From: Deltaproteobacteria bacterium
Lineage (GTDB): Bacteria; Myxococcota_A; UBA9160; UBA4427
Assembly: GCA_019310975.1 (NCBI GenBank)
Contig: JAFDDH010000036.1
Location: 1 to 37,807, forward strand
Length of the DNA stretch: 37,807 nucleotides
Reading direction: 5' to 3'
A program made the translations under genes and the position numbers. Below, piece by piece: positions 16,834 to 24,320 of this stretch (positions are counted from its first letter, which is position 1; every line of letters begins with the position of its first letter). The notes beneath the pieces are model-generated. The model was not told the DNA's origin and searched no databases. It was given only the letters and a program-made list of their open reading frames with translations.

Positions 16834-17214
16834 ATGCGCCGATTCCGCTTTGATCCCGCTATCTTGCGAAGGATGCCCGGATCGGACGACGGAGCGGGCC
16901 CGGCGGACGACGGGCCCGTGGTGGTGATGCCAATCGAGGAGTCCCTGGATCTGCACGGTTTTCGACCCTCCGATGTGCCGGGCGTCGTGGACGCCTATCT
17001 GGACGCCGCCCGCGAGGCGGGCTTCCACGAGATCCGCCTGATCCACGGCCGCGGCAAGGGTGTGCAGCGCGCACGCGTTCGGCAGCTGGTCTGCGGCGAT
17101 CCGCGCGTCGAGCGCGTGGCCGAGGCCCCGCCCGGGCGCGGCGGCTGGGGGGCGACGCTGGTCTGGCTCAGGCCCACGCCAGCCGACGGTGGGACGCAGG
17201 GGGAAGACGCCTGA
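16834..17214 (+). CDS. Smr-domain protein
   Basis: A 126-aa protein carrying a stand-alone Smr (small MutS-related) domain, a nucleic-acid-binding or nicking module. Signature residues: LDLHGF (about residue 42) and the HGRGKG loop in EIRLIHGRGKGVQRARVR (about residue 72), then the closing GGWGATLVWL strand. The start is uncertain: the ATG at 16834 gives a short basic N-terminus; the ATG at 16873 gives a protein beginning MPGSDDG. Neither has a good Shine-Dalgarno sequence. The stop overlaps the ApaH start (TGATG), so the two genes are translationally coupled. Confidence 0.85.
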   Translation: MRRFRFDPAILRRMPGSDDGAGPADDGPVVVMPIEESLDLHGFRPSDVPGVVDAYLDAAREAGFHEIRLIHGRGKGVQRARVRQLVCGDPRVERVAEAPPGRGGWGATLVWLRPTPADGGTQGEDA

Positions 17215-18092
17215 TGGCCGCCGACACGCAGACTCCGAATGCACGCCGTTCGCTCTTCATCGGCGATGTGCAGGGCTGCGGGGACGAACTCGACCTGATC
17301 CTCGACCGCGCCACCGCCCGCTTCGGCGAGGAGTGCGTCTTTCACTTCGTCGGTGATCTGGTGAACCGCGGCCCCTATAGCATGCGTGTTCTCGAGCGGG
17401 TGCGAAAGCTCGCGGATGCGGGGCGCGCCCACTGCGTGCTTGGCAACCACGAGATCAACCTGATCACGCAGGCCTTCGGGCTGCGCGAAGCGGGCGAGCG
17501 CGACACGATTCACGAGATCCTCGGCTCGCAGGAGGCCGACGATTGGCTGGACTGGCTGCGGGCGCTGCCGCTGGTGGAGTCGGCCGAGCTCTCGGGCTGT
17601 CCCTTTGCAATGGTTCACGCGGCGGTGCATCCCGACTGGGATCTCGAAACACTTGCCCGCGAGGCGCGGCGCGTCGAGGCACGCCTCGGGTCCGAGGAAC
17701 GCGACGACGCGTACGCGTTGCTGGCCACTCCGAGCGATCGTGCACCCGCGGGCAGTGAACGTGACGTGCTTGGACGAATCACGACCTGTCGCAGCGTCTT
17801 GGGTGATGAATGGTCGAGCGCCTTGCCCGAGGGCGACTGGGTGCCGTGGCACACGCAGTGGTCGAAGCGCCACTATCCGTATGGGATCGTATACGGCCAC
17901 TGGTCGCTTCAGGGACTCCACGTCGCCGAGGGACTGCGGGGCCTCGACACGGGTTGTGTCCATCACGGCCGGAATCGCGACGGTTATCTCACGGCGTGGG
18001 TGCCCGAGCTCGCGACCACGTCCTGGCCCTTCGACACCCCCGATACGGCGTTCTGGCGGGTTCGCGGCTACCGCCGCTATTACCCGCTCTGA
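17214..18092 (+). CDS. apaH: Symmetrical bis(5'-nucleosyl)-tetraphosphatase-like metallophosphatase
   Basis: A 292-aa calcineurin-like phosphoesterase of the ApaH type, which splits Ap4A symmetrically into two ADP and removes Np4 caps from RNA. The metal motifs are in place: FIGDVQGCGDELDLIL (GDxxG), HFVGDLVNRGPYS (GDxxxRG), CVLGNHEINLI (GNHE), and the later YGHWSLQG and LDTGCVHHG histidines. Length and motif order match the family. The ATG overlaps the stop of the Smr gene. Both genes touch nucleic-acid or nucleotide metabolism, but a common pathway is inference only. Confidence 0.9.
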   Translation: MAADTQTPNARRSLFIGDVQGCGDELDLILDRATARFGEECVFHFVGDLVNRGPYSMRVLERVRKLADAGRAHCVLGNHEINLITQAFGLREAGERDTIHEILGSQEADDWLDWLRALPLVESAELSGCPFAMVHAAVHPDWDLETLAREARRVEARLGSEERDDAYALLATPSDRAPAGSERDVLGRITTCRSVLGDEWSSALPEGDWVPWHTQWSKRHYPYGIVYGHWSLQGLHVAEGLRGLDTGCVHHGRNRDGYLTAWVPELATTSWPFDTPDTAFWRVRGYRRYYPL

Positions 18093-18244
18093 CGCGTTGT
18101 CTGGGGCATGAAAAGGCTGTCGACTCAGGCGAATTACCTATTGCTGTGTCGGCCATGCAGACGTACTGTGGATTCTGCGTGCAGTGGGAGAGGGCGGACC
18201 GAAGGAGACCGAGGTCTCGAACCCATCGACCGGAGCCACCGCTA

Positions 18245-18321
18245 GCTCTCCCGATGCGCGTGTGTCAGCGTCGGTGGGGGAGAGCGGATTCCGGAAATCC
18301 GGGCGCCAGGTGACCCTGGCG
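18245..18321. ncRNA. Cluster of RNA-like hairpins (candidate only)
   Basis: GCTCTCCC (18245-18252) pairs with GGGAGAGC (18278-18285). GGATT/AATCC (18286-18300) and CGCCAGG, loop TGAC, CCTGGCG (18304-18321) follow directly. Three perfect stems in 77 nt of non-coding DNA suggest a folded RNA. By eye the region resembles leader sequence seen upstream of group II intron reverse transcriptases, but no reverse-transcriptase ORF or domain V is present. Confidence 0.3.
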
Positions 18322-18595
18322 GCATCGCGCCCCGCACGGTCACCCAGCGCTTCGAACTACGAGCCCGTCGATGTGATCTCCATGTCGACACAAGCTTCAA
18401 GGGCTCGAACGTTCGGTGGCCGAGTGCAAAGCGCCGAGTCCGAAGTAGGACAAGGCAAGCAAGAGCCAGAAAGTACAAAGGCTGCTTGGCCGGGGCGACG
18501 CCGGAAGCTGGTGCGGAAGGACTTCCCAGACCCGGGAGCTTCAACTGATAGAGCGGAGACAGAGGGGGGCCTAGGAGTCGGCCTCCGAATGGGCT

Positions 18596-18622
18596 GCGAT
18601 TCTAGCGATTCTAGCGATTCTA
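18596..18622. repeat. 9-nt tandem repeat, three copies
   Basis: GCGATTCTA is repeated three times exactly. It lies in the non-coding interval upstream of the M48 gene. Confidence 0.85.
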
Positions 18623-19073
18623 GAGGGTCGTGAATCGGGCCCGAACGGGGGGCGTTGGTAGTCGAGCGCAGGAAGCGCACCAAGCGCAACAGGCGCAAGA
18701 TGAGAGATACGCCGACGTATCGTGGTGCTGCCAGGGACGCGTGAGATCCGTCCGAGACTCACCGCCACGCACTGGGATCGACCCGAAAGCCACCGAGGTG
18801 CTCCAGTCAATGTGGGCCGCCAGGCCGCGCAGGGTGAGAAGATCCACCCCCTTGATTCAGCGTGGAGTCGGTCGACGTCAAAGGGGACGCTCCGCCGAGC
18901 CCGAAGAGGGCTGTCGCCCCGTCGGAGGGAAGGGAAGCCACCGCCGCCTCGGCGGTCTCCGTCGATTCGCGATCCGCGGCGTCCGCGCCGAGGGCCGGCA
19001 CGGAACCCTGCCCGCAGACGGGGTGTCGGACTCGTTCGTGCGGCCGCCCCGCCGCTCCGCGAAGCTCTCACCC

Positions 19074-20687
19074 ATGCCCAGTCCCGACCTCGCTTGCCAG
19101 GTCCTCGGCTCCTCCGCTCAGTGGTATCGGCGGGTGCGCGAAGAGCTCTGCCTCGTGATCGCCGTGCTGCTCGCGGTCTCGTGTGCATCGAATCCCGTCA
19201 CCGGCGAGCGCCAGATGATCTTCATGTCCGTCGAAGCAGAGCGGCGTATCGACGAGGAAGCGGCGAAGCAGGTCGAGGCGCAGCTCGGGCTGATCGAGGA
19301 TCCCGAGCTCAGCGCCTACGTGAACGAGCTGGGCCAGGCACTCGCGAAGAACTCACCGCGCCAGAACGTCCGCTACCACTTCCACGTCGTCGCCATGGAC
19401 GAACCCAATGCCTTCGCACTGCCCGGCGGACACATCTACGTGTCGCGAGGCCTGCTCACGCTCACGCAGAACGAATCCGAGCTCGCCAACGTGCTCGGGC
19501 ACGAGATCGGGCACGTGGCCGCCCGCCATGCCGCACAGCGCGACGCACTGATGAAGACGATGAGCGTCCTCAACACCGTGGCGATGATCGGGGCGGCCGC
19601 TGGCGGTGCGCGCTCTACCGGCGTGCCGGGTCCCGTCGGCCAGCCCGCCATCTACACGTTCTCACAGAAGCAGGAGCGCGAGGCGGACGGCATCGGTCAG
19701 GACCTTGCCGTCATGACGGGCATCGACCCGATGGGCATGGCGACTTTCCTGCGCGGTCTCGACGGCTACACCCGCCTGCGGCAGGGCTTCACTCGCGACA
19801 CCGGTTATTTCGACACGCATCCAGCAGCACGCGAACGCGCCGCCGAGGCCGCGACGGCGGCCGAGGTGCGCCAGTGGGAGGAGAGCTTCCGGATCGCGGA
19901 GTCGAGCAGCGACTATCTTCAGCGAATCAGCGGTCTGTCGGTCGGTCCGCCGGCATCCGAGGGAGTGATCGAGAATGGCCGCTTCCTGCATGCGGATCTC
20001 GATTTCACGCTGCGCTTTCCGCAGCGCTGGGAGGTCCAGAACACCCGTGCGGCCGTCTTCGGAATCTCACCCACTCGCGAGGCGGTAGTCGTGCTCGAGT
20101 TGGACGGCGATGGCGACGATCCCGAGGCCGCCGCGATGGCGTTTGCCCGCAAGGAGAACGCAACCTTCGAGAGCACCCAGCATCTCAACATCTCTGGTCA
20201 GGAGGCTTTTCGTGCGCGCGGTACGGTGCCGACACCGGCTGGGCGCACGCTGGCCGACGTAACCTGGATCGCCCACGATGGGCTGATCTATCGTCTCTCC
20301 GGCTTCGTGTTGAAGGGTGACTACGAAGACTGGGACGGTGTATTCCTCTCTTTCCCGCGCAGCTTCCGCCGGCTCAGCGAGGCCGAGCGCGCCGGCATCG
20401 TCGAGCAGCGGCTGCGCGTCGTCGAGGCGCGAGAGGGTGAGACCCTGGCCGAGCTCAGCGACCGAACTGGCAATATGTGGGAGCTGAACGAAACCGCGAT
20501 CATGAATCACATGCGGCCGGGACGGGCGCTCAGCCAGGGCGACGAGATCAAGATTGCCGTGCGCGTCCCCTATCGGCCGGCGCGAGAGCTCCCCGACGCC
20601 GAGCCCGAGCGGCGCGGGGTCGACCGGCCGCGGACCGCGGGGAGCGGGGCGGGCGATTCACATGCCGCCGACTCACAGTTGCAGTGA
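19074..20687 (+). CDS. M48-family metalloprotease lipoprotein with C-terminal LysM-like domain
   Basis: A 537-aa zinc protease of the M48 (BepA/YfgC-like) family, probably attached to the outer or inner membrane as a lipoprotein and acting in envelope protein quality control. The hydrophobic segment LCLVIAVLLAVSC ends in a lipobox-like AVSC. The protease motif HEIGHVAARH is at residues 143-152 and the third-ligand region is QEREADG near 200-206. After residue about 290 lies a beta-rich domain, and the end (about 455-510, REGETLAELSDRTGNMWEL) looks LysM-like. The ATG at 19074 gives a 36-residue pre-lipobox region; a GTG at 19134 would give a more typical 17-residue signal and may be the true start. 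Confidence 0.88.
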   Translation: MPSPDLACQVLGSSAQWYRRVREELCLVIAVLLAVSCASNPVTGERQMIFMSVEAERRIDEEAAKQVEAQLGLIEDPELSAYVNELGQALAKNSPRQNVRYHFHVVAMDEPNAFALPGGHIYVSRGLLTLTQNESELANVLGHEIGHVAARHAAQRDALMKTMSVLNTVAMIGAAAGGARSTGVPGPVGQPAIYTFSQKQEREADGIGQDLAVMTGIDPMGMATFLRGLDGYTRLRQGFTRDTGYFDTHPAARERAAEAATAAEVRQWEESFRIAESSSDYLQRISGLSVGPPASEGVIENGRFLHADLDFTLRFPQRWEVQNTRAAVFGISPTREAVVVLELDGDGDDPEAAAMAFARKENATFESTQHLNISGQEAFRARGTVPTPAGRTLADVTWIAHDGLIYRLSGFVLKGDYEDWDGVFLSFPRSFRRLSEAERAGIVEQRLRVVEAREGETLAELSDRTGNMWELNETAIMNHMRPGRALSQGDEIKIAVRVPYRPARELPDAEPERRGVDRPRTAGSGAGDSHAADSQLQ

Positions 20688-20731
20688 GTCCAGAAACTGC
20701 GCCATTCCTCGAGCTGCAGGGGAGCTCTGAT

Positions 20732-20743
20732 TCCCCATGGGGA
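20732..20743. repeat. 12-bp perfect palindrome upstream of moaD
   Basis: TCCCCATGGGGA lies 76 nt before the MoaD start and 44 nt after the M48 stop. It could be an operator or the 3' hairpin of the M48 mRNA; sequence alone does not decide. Confidence 0.35.
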
Positions 20744-20819
20744 TAGGGATCGCTCGATCGCGCCGAGCTGCTGGCGGGCTAGACTGCGCTGCTCAGCGCG
20801 GAGTGCCCGAGGAGGCCCG

Positions 20820-21089
20820 ATGCCGGTCGTGATCGTCCCCGAGGCCTATCGCGGTCCCACCCAGGGCATCGCACAGCTCGAGGTCAAGGCGGACACGATC
20901 CGTGGCTGTCTCGAGGCCGTCGATGCCGAGCACCCCGGCTTCCTCGACCTGATCCTCGACGCGAGCGGGCGTCAGCACAAATTCGTCAAGCTCTTCCTGA
21001 ATCACGAGCAGCTGGACGCCGACGTCCTCGACACGCGGATCGACGCGGGAGATCGACTGGAGGTCCTGGCCGCAATCGCAGGTGGCTGA
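20820..21089 (+). CDS. moaD: MoaD/ThiS-family ubiquitin-like sulfur carrier
   Basis: An 89-aa beta-grasp protein ending in Gly-Gly, the residue pair that is adenylated and thiocarboxylated to deliver sulfur to the dithiolene of molybdopterin. Visible: TIRGCLEAVDAEHPGF helix, FVKLFLNHEQL strand and the terminal RIDAGDRLEVLAAIAGG, typical of MoaD. GAGGAGG lies 4 nt upstream of the ATG. It sits 75 nt before the AOR gene in the same direction. MoaD-type genes often accompany AOR-family enzymes, which supports a dedicated tungsto/molybdopterin role. ThiS is an alternative but less likely here. Confidence 0.88.
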   Translation: MPVVIVPEAYRGPTQGIAQLEVKADTIRGCLEAVDAEHPGFLDLILDASGRQHKFVKLFLNHEQLDADVLDTRIDAGDRLEVLAAIAGG

Positions 21090-21164
21090 TTGCGCGAGGT
21101 GGACGGGCCCGGCACGCTGAGGACGGACCCGACAAATTGATTCTCGATTGAAGGAGTGTGAAGG

Positions 21165-22898
21165 ATGGCTGGATCCGAAGGCGACCGAATTCTCAATGTC
21201 GACATGACGACGGGAAGTGCGTCTTTCGAGCCCTTTCCCGACGAGTGGAAGCTGATTGGCGGCCGCGGGCTGTCGGCCAAGATTCTCCTGAAGGAGTGCA
21301 ATCCGACCTGTGATCCGCTCGGGCCGGAAAACGTCCTCGTGATCGCGCCGGGCGTCATCTCCGGAACCACGGCGCCCACCTCTGGACGCATCTCGATCGG
21401 TGGCAAGAGCCCGCTGACGGGCGGCATCAAGGAGGCCAATGCGGGTGGCAACCCGGGCCAGGATCTGATGAAGCTCGGCATCCGCGCCATCGTGGTGAAG
21501 GGCCAGCCCGCGAGCCGCGATGCGCGCTTCGGGCTGAGGATCGACGAGAACGGTGTCGAGGTCGTCACCGCTGACGAGTACAAGGGCCTGTGGAACTACG
21601 CCTGCTGCGAGAAGCTGCTCGAGGGCGAGTCCAAGAAAGCCTCTGTGATCAGCATCGGGCCGGCTGGCGAGCAGATGCTCAGCGGTGCCAGCGTGGCCTG
21701 CACCGATCAGGACAAGGAGCGCCGACCGGCGCGCCACGCCGCACGCGGTGGCCTCGGCGCAGTGATGGGCTCCAAGGGCCTCAAATGGGTGCTGGTGGAC
21801 CCGGGCAAGGCGAAGACGCGCCGCCCAGTGGACGCCAAAGCCTTCAATGCGAAGTGCAAGTCCTATAGCGCCGAGTATCTCGGTGGCCCGCAGATGTTCG
21901 CCAACGGCACGAGCGCCTTCGTGCAGACCGCCAACATGCTGCACACATTCGTATACAAGAACCGCACCGAGGGGCAGTCGCCCAACGTCAATGAACTCGA
22001 CGGTGCGCGCATCGTGGAGAGCTTCGAAAAACGTGGTGGCGGCATGCACAACTGCATGACGGGCTGCATCGTGAAGTGCAGCAACATCGTCCACGATGAC
22101 GAGGGCAACTACGTGACGTCCGCCCTCGAGTTCGAGACGATCACGCTGCTCGGCGCGAGCTGTGCGATCGAGAGCATCGACGACGTCGCGGATCTCGATC
22201 GTCTGTGCGACGAGTTGGGTCTGGACACCATCGAGACCGGTGGCGCCATCGCGATCCTGATGGACTCGGGCAATATGGATTGGGGCGACGCCGAGGGCGC
22301 CAAGGCGCTCCTGCGAGAGATCGCAGACGGCACCGAGCGCGGCAACGCGATCGGCAACGGTGCCGTGGCGACGGGCAAGTTCACCAAGCACGAGCGCGTT
22401 CCCGAGAGCCGAGGTCAGGCGATCCCGGCTTGGGACCCACGGCCCCTCAAGGCCACTGGCGTCACCTACGCGACCAGCCCGATGGGTGCCGACCACACTG
22501 CGGGCCTGATCATCAATCCGGGTCTGCCGGTCGAGGAGTTCGCGCGGGCGTCCCAGGAGTCGCAGATGGTGAATACGATCTGTGACTCGTCGGGCTTCTG
22601 CCAATTCCTGCGCCCGAATATGATCGACATCGCCGAGTACTACAGCGCGTTCTACGGCGAGGAGGTCACCAAGGAGCAGGTCGGCGAGCTGGCCTGGGAG
22701 GTGCTGGCCGACGAGTGGAAGTTCAACGAGGCCGCGGGCTGGAAGCCCGAGGACGACAAGCTCGCGCAATGCCTCGTCGACGAGGGCATCGGGCCGGACG
22801 GTGTCTTCAAGTTCGACGTCGACGCGGAGACGATCGCGGCGGCGAAGGTCCGATTCGAGCCGCGCGACGAGCTCTACCAGGCGCGAGCCAGCGGCTGA
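21165..22898 (+). CDS. Aldehyde ferredoxin oxidoreductase-family tungsten/molybdenum enzyme
   Basis: A 577-aa cytoplasmic AOR-family enzyme with a bis-pterin tungsten (or molybdenum) site and one [4Fe-4S] cluster. N-terminal domain: GGRGLSAKILL and TSGRISIGGKSPLTGG, then AGGNPGQDLMKLGIRAIVVK. The pterin-binding loop is ARGGLGAVMGSKGLK. Cluster Cys residues lie in CMTGCIVKC (Cys297, 301, 305) with a fourth in CDSSGFC (Cys473 or 479). The C-x3-C-x3-C spacing and the following CSN-x-V context resemble the YdhV-like branch rather than classical Pyrococcus AOR (C-x2-C-x3-C). The substrate is unknown; aldehydes, acids or a CoA-ester are possible. GAAGGAG lies upstream. A hairpin terminator follows. 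Confidence 0.92.
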   Translation: MAGSEGDRILNVDMTTGSASFEPFPDEWKLIGGRGLSAKILLKECNPTCDPLGPENVLVIAPGVISGTTAPTSGRISIGGKSPLTGGIKEANAGGNPGQDLMKLGIRAIVVKGQPASRDARFGLRIDENGVEVVTADEYKGLWNYACCEKLLEGESKKASVISIGPAGEQMLSGASVACTDQDKERRPARHAARGGLGAVMGSKGLKWVLVDPGKAKTRRPVDAKAFNAKCKSYSAEYLGGPQMFANGTSAFVQTANMLHTFVYKNRTEGQSPNVNELDGARIVESFEKRGGGMHNCMTGCIVKCSNIVHDDEGNYVTSALEFETITLLGASCAIESIDDVADLDRLCDELGLDTIETGGAIAILMDSGNMDWGDAEGAKALLREIADGTERGNAIGNGAVATGKFTKHERVPESRGQAIPAWDPRPLKATGVTYATSPMGADHTAGLIINPGLPVEEFARASQESQMVNTICDSSGFCQFLRPNMIDIAEYYSAFYGEEVTKEQVGELAWEVLADEWKFNEAAGWKPEDDKLAQCLVDEGIGPDGVFKFDVDAETIAAAKVRFEPRDELYQARASG

Positions 22899-22944
22899 GC
22901 GTTCGATCGGGCACCGAGAGAATATCGGAGCTCCATGAGTGGCG

Positions 22945-22972
22945 GCGGGCAGGGAGGAGATTCCCTGCCCGC
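22945..22972 (+). terminator. Intrinsic terminator-like hairpin after AOR gene
   Basis: GCGGGCAGGGA, loop GGAGAT, TCCCTGCCCGC: an 11-bp perfect stem followed by TCTATTTCT. It ends the moaD-AOR unit and argues that the next gene starts after it. Confidence 0.7.
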
Positions 22973-23036
22973 TCTATTTCTGGTCGGTAGTGTCCAATTC
23001 GAAGTGGCAGATAGAGGGCCGGGGAAGCCGGGGAAG

Positions 23037-24320
23037 ATGGTGCGCGACGTTCGCATGCGGGGGTTCGCGGAGCGGACCGATGTCGAGGTGGTGGACGCCT
23101 ACCTGGTGGCGGAGAGTGCCCCGCGCTCGGCCGAGGAGGTGGCGTTGCTCGAGTGCGTGGGCCGCGTACTCGCCGAGGACATCGAGGCGGCCGTGGACGT
23201 GCCCGGCTTCCCGCGTTCGGCCATGGACGGCTACGCGCTGCGCGGCGAGGAGACCTTCGGTGCCTCCGACTACGACCCGATCGCATTCGAGCTGATCGGT
23301 ACGACGCTGCCGGGCACCCCCTTTCCGGGATGCGTCGCGGCCGGCCAGGCGGTCCGCATCATGACGGGCGCGCCGCTGCCGGACGGCGCCGATGCCGTCG
23401 TGATGGCCGAGGTCTGCCGCGAGGACGCGGCGGCCATGAAAGTCGAAATCAGCGAGGCGGTGGCGCCGCACAAGAACGTGGGCGCCGTGGGCGAGGATAT
23501 TCGTCGGGGTGACGGGGTGCTGCGGAAGGGGCGCAGGCTGCGCGCCCAGGATGCGGGCCTGCTCTCGTCGATTGGAATCGCGCACGTGCGCTGCGTGCGT
23601 CGGCCGCGGGTTCGCCTCGTCGTCACCGGCGACGAGCTGCTGCCGGCGGGCAGCCGGCCGACCGGTGCGCGCATCGTCGATAGCAACTCGGTCGTGCTGC
23701 GTGCGCTGGTGGCGCGCGACGGCGCCCAGCTGCTGCCCTTCGAGATCCTGCCCGATGATCCCGCGCGCATTCGTGAAGCGATGGCGGATCCCGACGCCGA
23801 TGTGGTGCTCGTCTCGGGCGGCAGCTCGGTGGGGCAGGAGGATCACGCTCCGCGCCTGCTCGCCGAGCTCGGCCAGGTCGTCTTTCATGGCATCTCGATG
23901 CGCCCGTCGAGTCCAACCGGCGTCGGTCGCATCGACGAGCGCTTCGTCTTCCTGCTGCCCGGCAACCCCGTGAGCTGTCTCGCCGCCTACGAGTTCTTCG
24001 CCGGTCCGACCTTGCGTCGCCTGGGTGGACGCTCGCGCGCCTGGCCCCACCGGCAGGCGCGTCTCCCGCTGGCTCGCAAGATTGCGTCGGCGATCGGTCG
24101 AACCGACTACGTACGCGTCGCGATCGAGGACGGCCGCGCCGTGCCTCTGGCGACCTCGGGCGCGTCGATCCTCTCATCCACGGTACGAGCCGGAGGCGCC
24201 GTCATCGTCCCGCGCGAGCAGGAGGGCATGGCGGAGGGCGCGCTGGTCGACGTGCTCCTCTACGACGAAGAGGCCGCTCCCGAAGAAACACCAGCTCGTG
24301 CGGACGGAGAGTCGTCGTGA
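23037..24320 (+). CDS. MoeA-like molybdopterin molybdotransferase (variant)
   Basis: A 427-aa MoeA-family protein that would insert molybdate or tungstate into adenylated molybdopterin. Domain motifs in order: SAMDGYALR near residue 62, IMTGAPLPDGADAVVMAE, VVTGDELLPAG, VLVSGGSSVGQEDH and LLPGNPVSCLAAYEF. The segment at residues 288-293 reads MRPSSP where MoeA usually has the KPGK motif with two lysines. The ATG at 23037, preceded by GGGGAAG, was chosen; the frame extends to 22935 but would include the terminator hairpin. Its last 4 nt (GTGA) overlap the next moeA gene, so both are made together. Confidence 0.88.
   Translation: MVRDVRMRGFAERTDVEVVDAYLVAESAPRSAEEVALLECVGRVLAEDIEAAVDVPGFPRSAMDGYALRGEETFGASDYDPIAFELIGTTLPGTPFPGCVAAGQAVRIMTGAPLPDGADAVVMAEVCREDAAAMKVEISEAVAPHKNVGAVGEDIRRGDGVLRKGRRLRAQDAGLLSSIGIAHVRCVRRPRVRLVVTGDELLPAGSRPTGARIVDSNSVVLRALVARDGAQLLPFEILPDDPARIREAMADPDADVVLVSGGSSVGQEDHAPRLLAELGQVVFHGISMRPSSPTGVGRIDERFVFLLPGNPVSCLAAYEFFAGPTLRRLGGRSRAWPHRQARLPLARKIASAIGRTDYVRVAIEDGRAVPLATSGASILSSTVRAGGAVIVPREQEGMAEGALVDVLLYDEEAAPEETPARADGESS

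Larger units (their letters stand above)
18093..19073. other. Non-coding interval of about 980 nt
   Basis: I see no convincing gene here. Translations in all frames are Arg/Ser/Pro-rich and lack domain patterns. The stretch contains three adjacent hairpins (18245-18321), a GAGACC/GGTCTC inverted pair near 18206, and a 9-nt tandem repeat (18596-18622). It also looks less GC-biased at the third codon position than its neighbours. It may hold a structured RNA, a decayed mobile element, and the promoter of the M48 gene. Confidence 0.6.

Noticed and set aside
18181-18321. Calling a group II intron
   Set aside because: Only a visual resemblance of leader stems; no reverse transcriptase ORF or domain V was found in the interval.
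18630-19073. Upstream extension of the M48 protease frame
   Set aside because: The added residues are Arg/Pro-rich and precede a lipoprotein signal; an ATG at 19074 or GTG at 19134 is a better start.
18722-20320. 532-codon frame overlapping the M48 gene
   Set aside because: It is out of frame with clear HEIGH and EREADG motifs and has the composition of a shadow frame.
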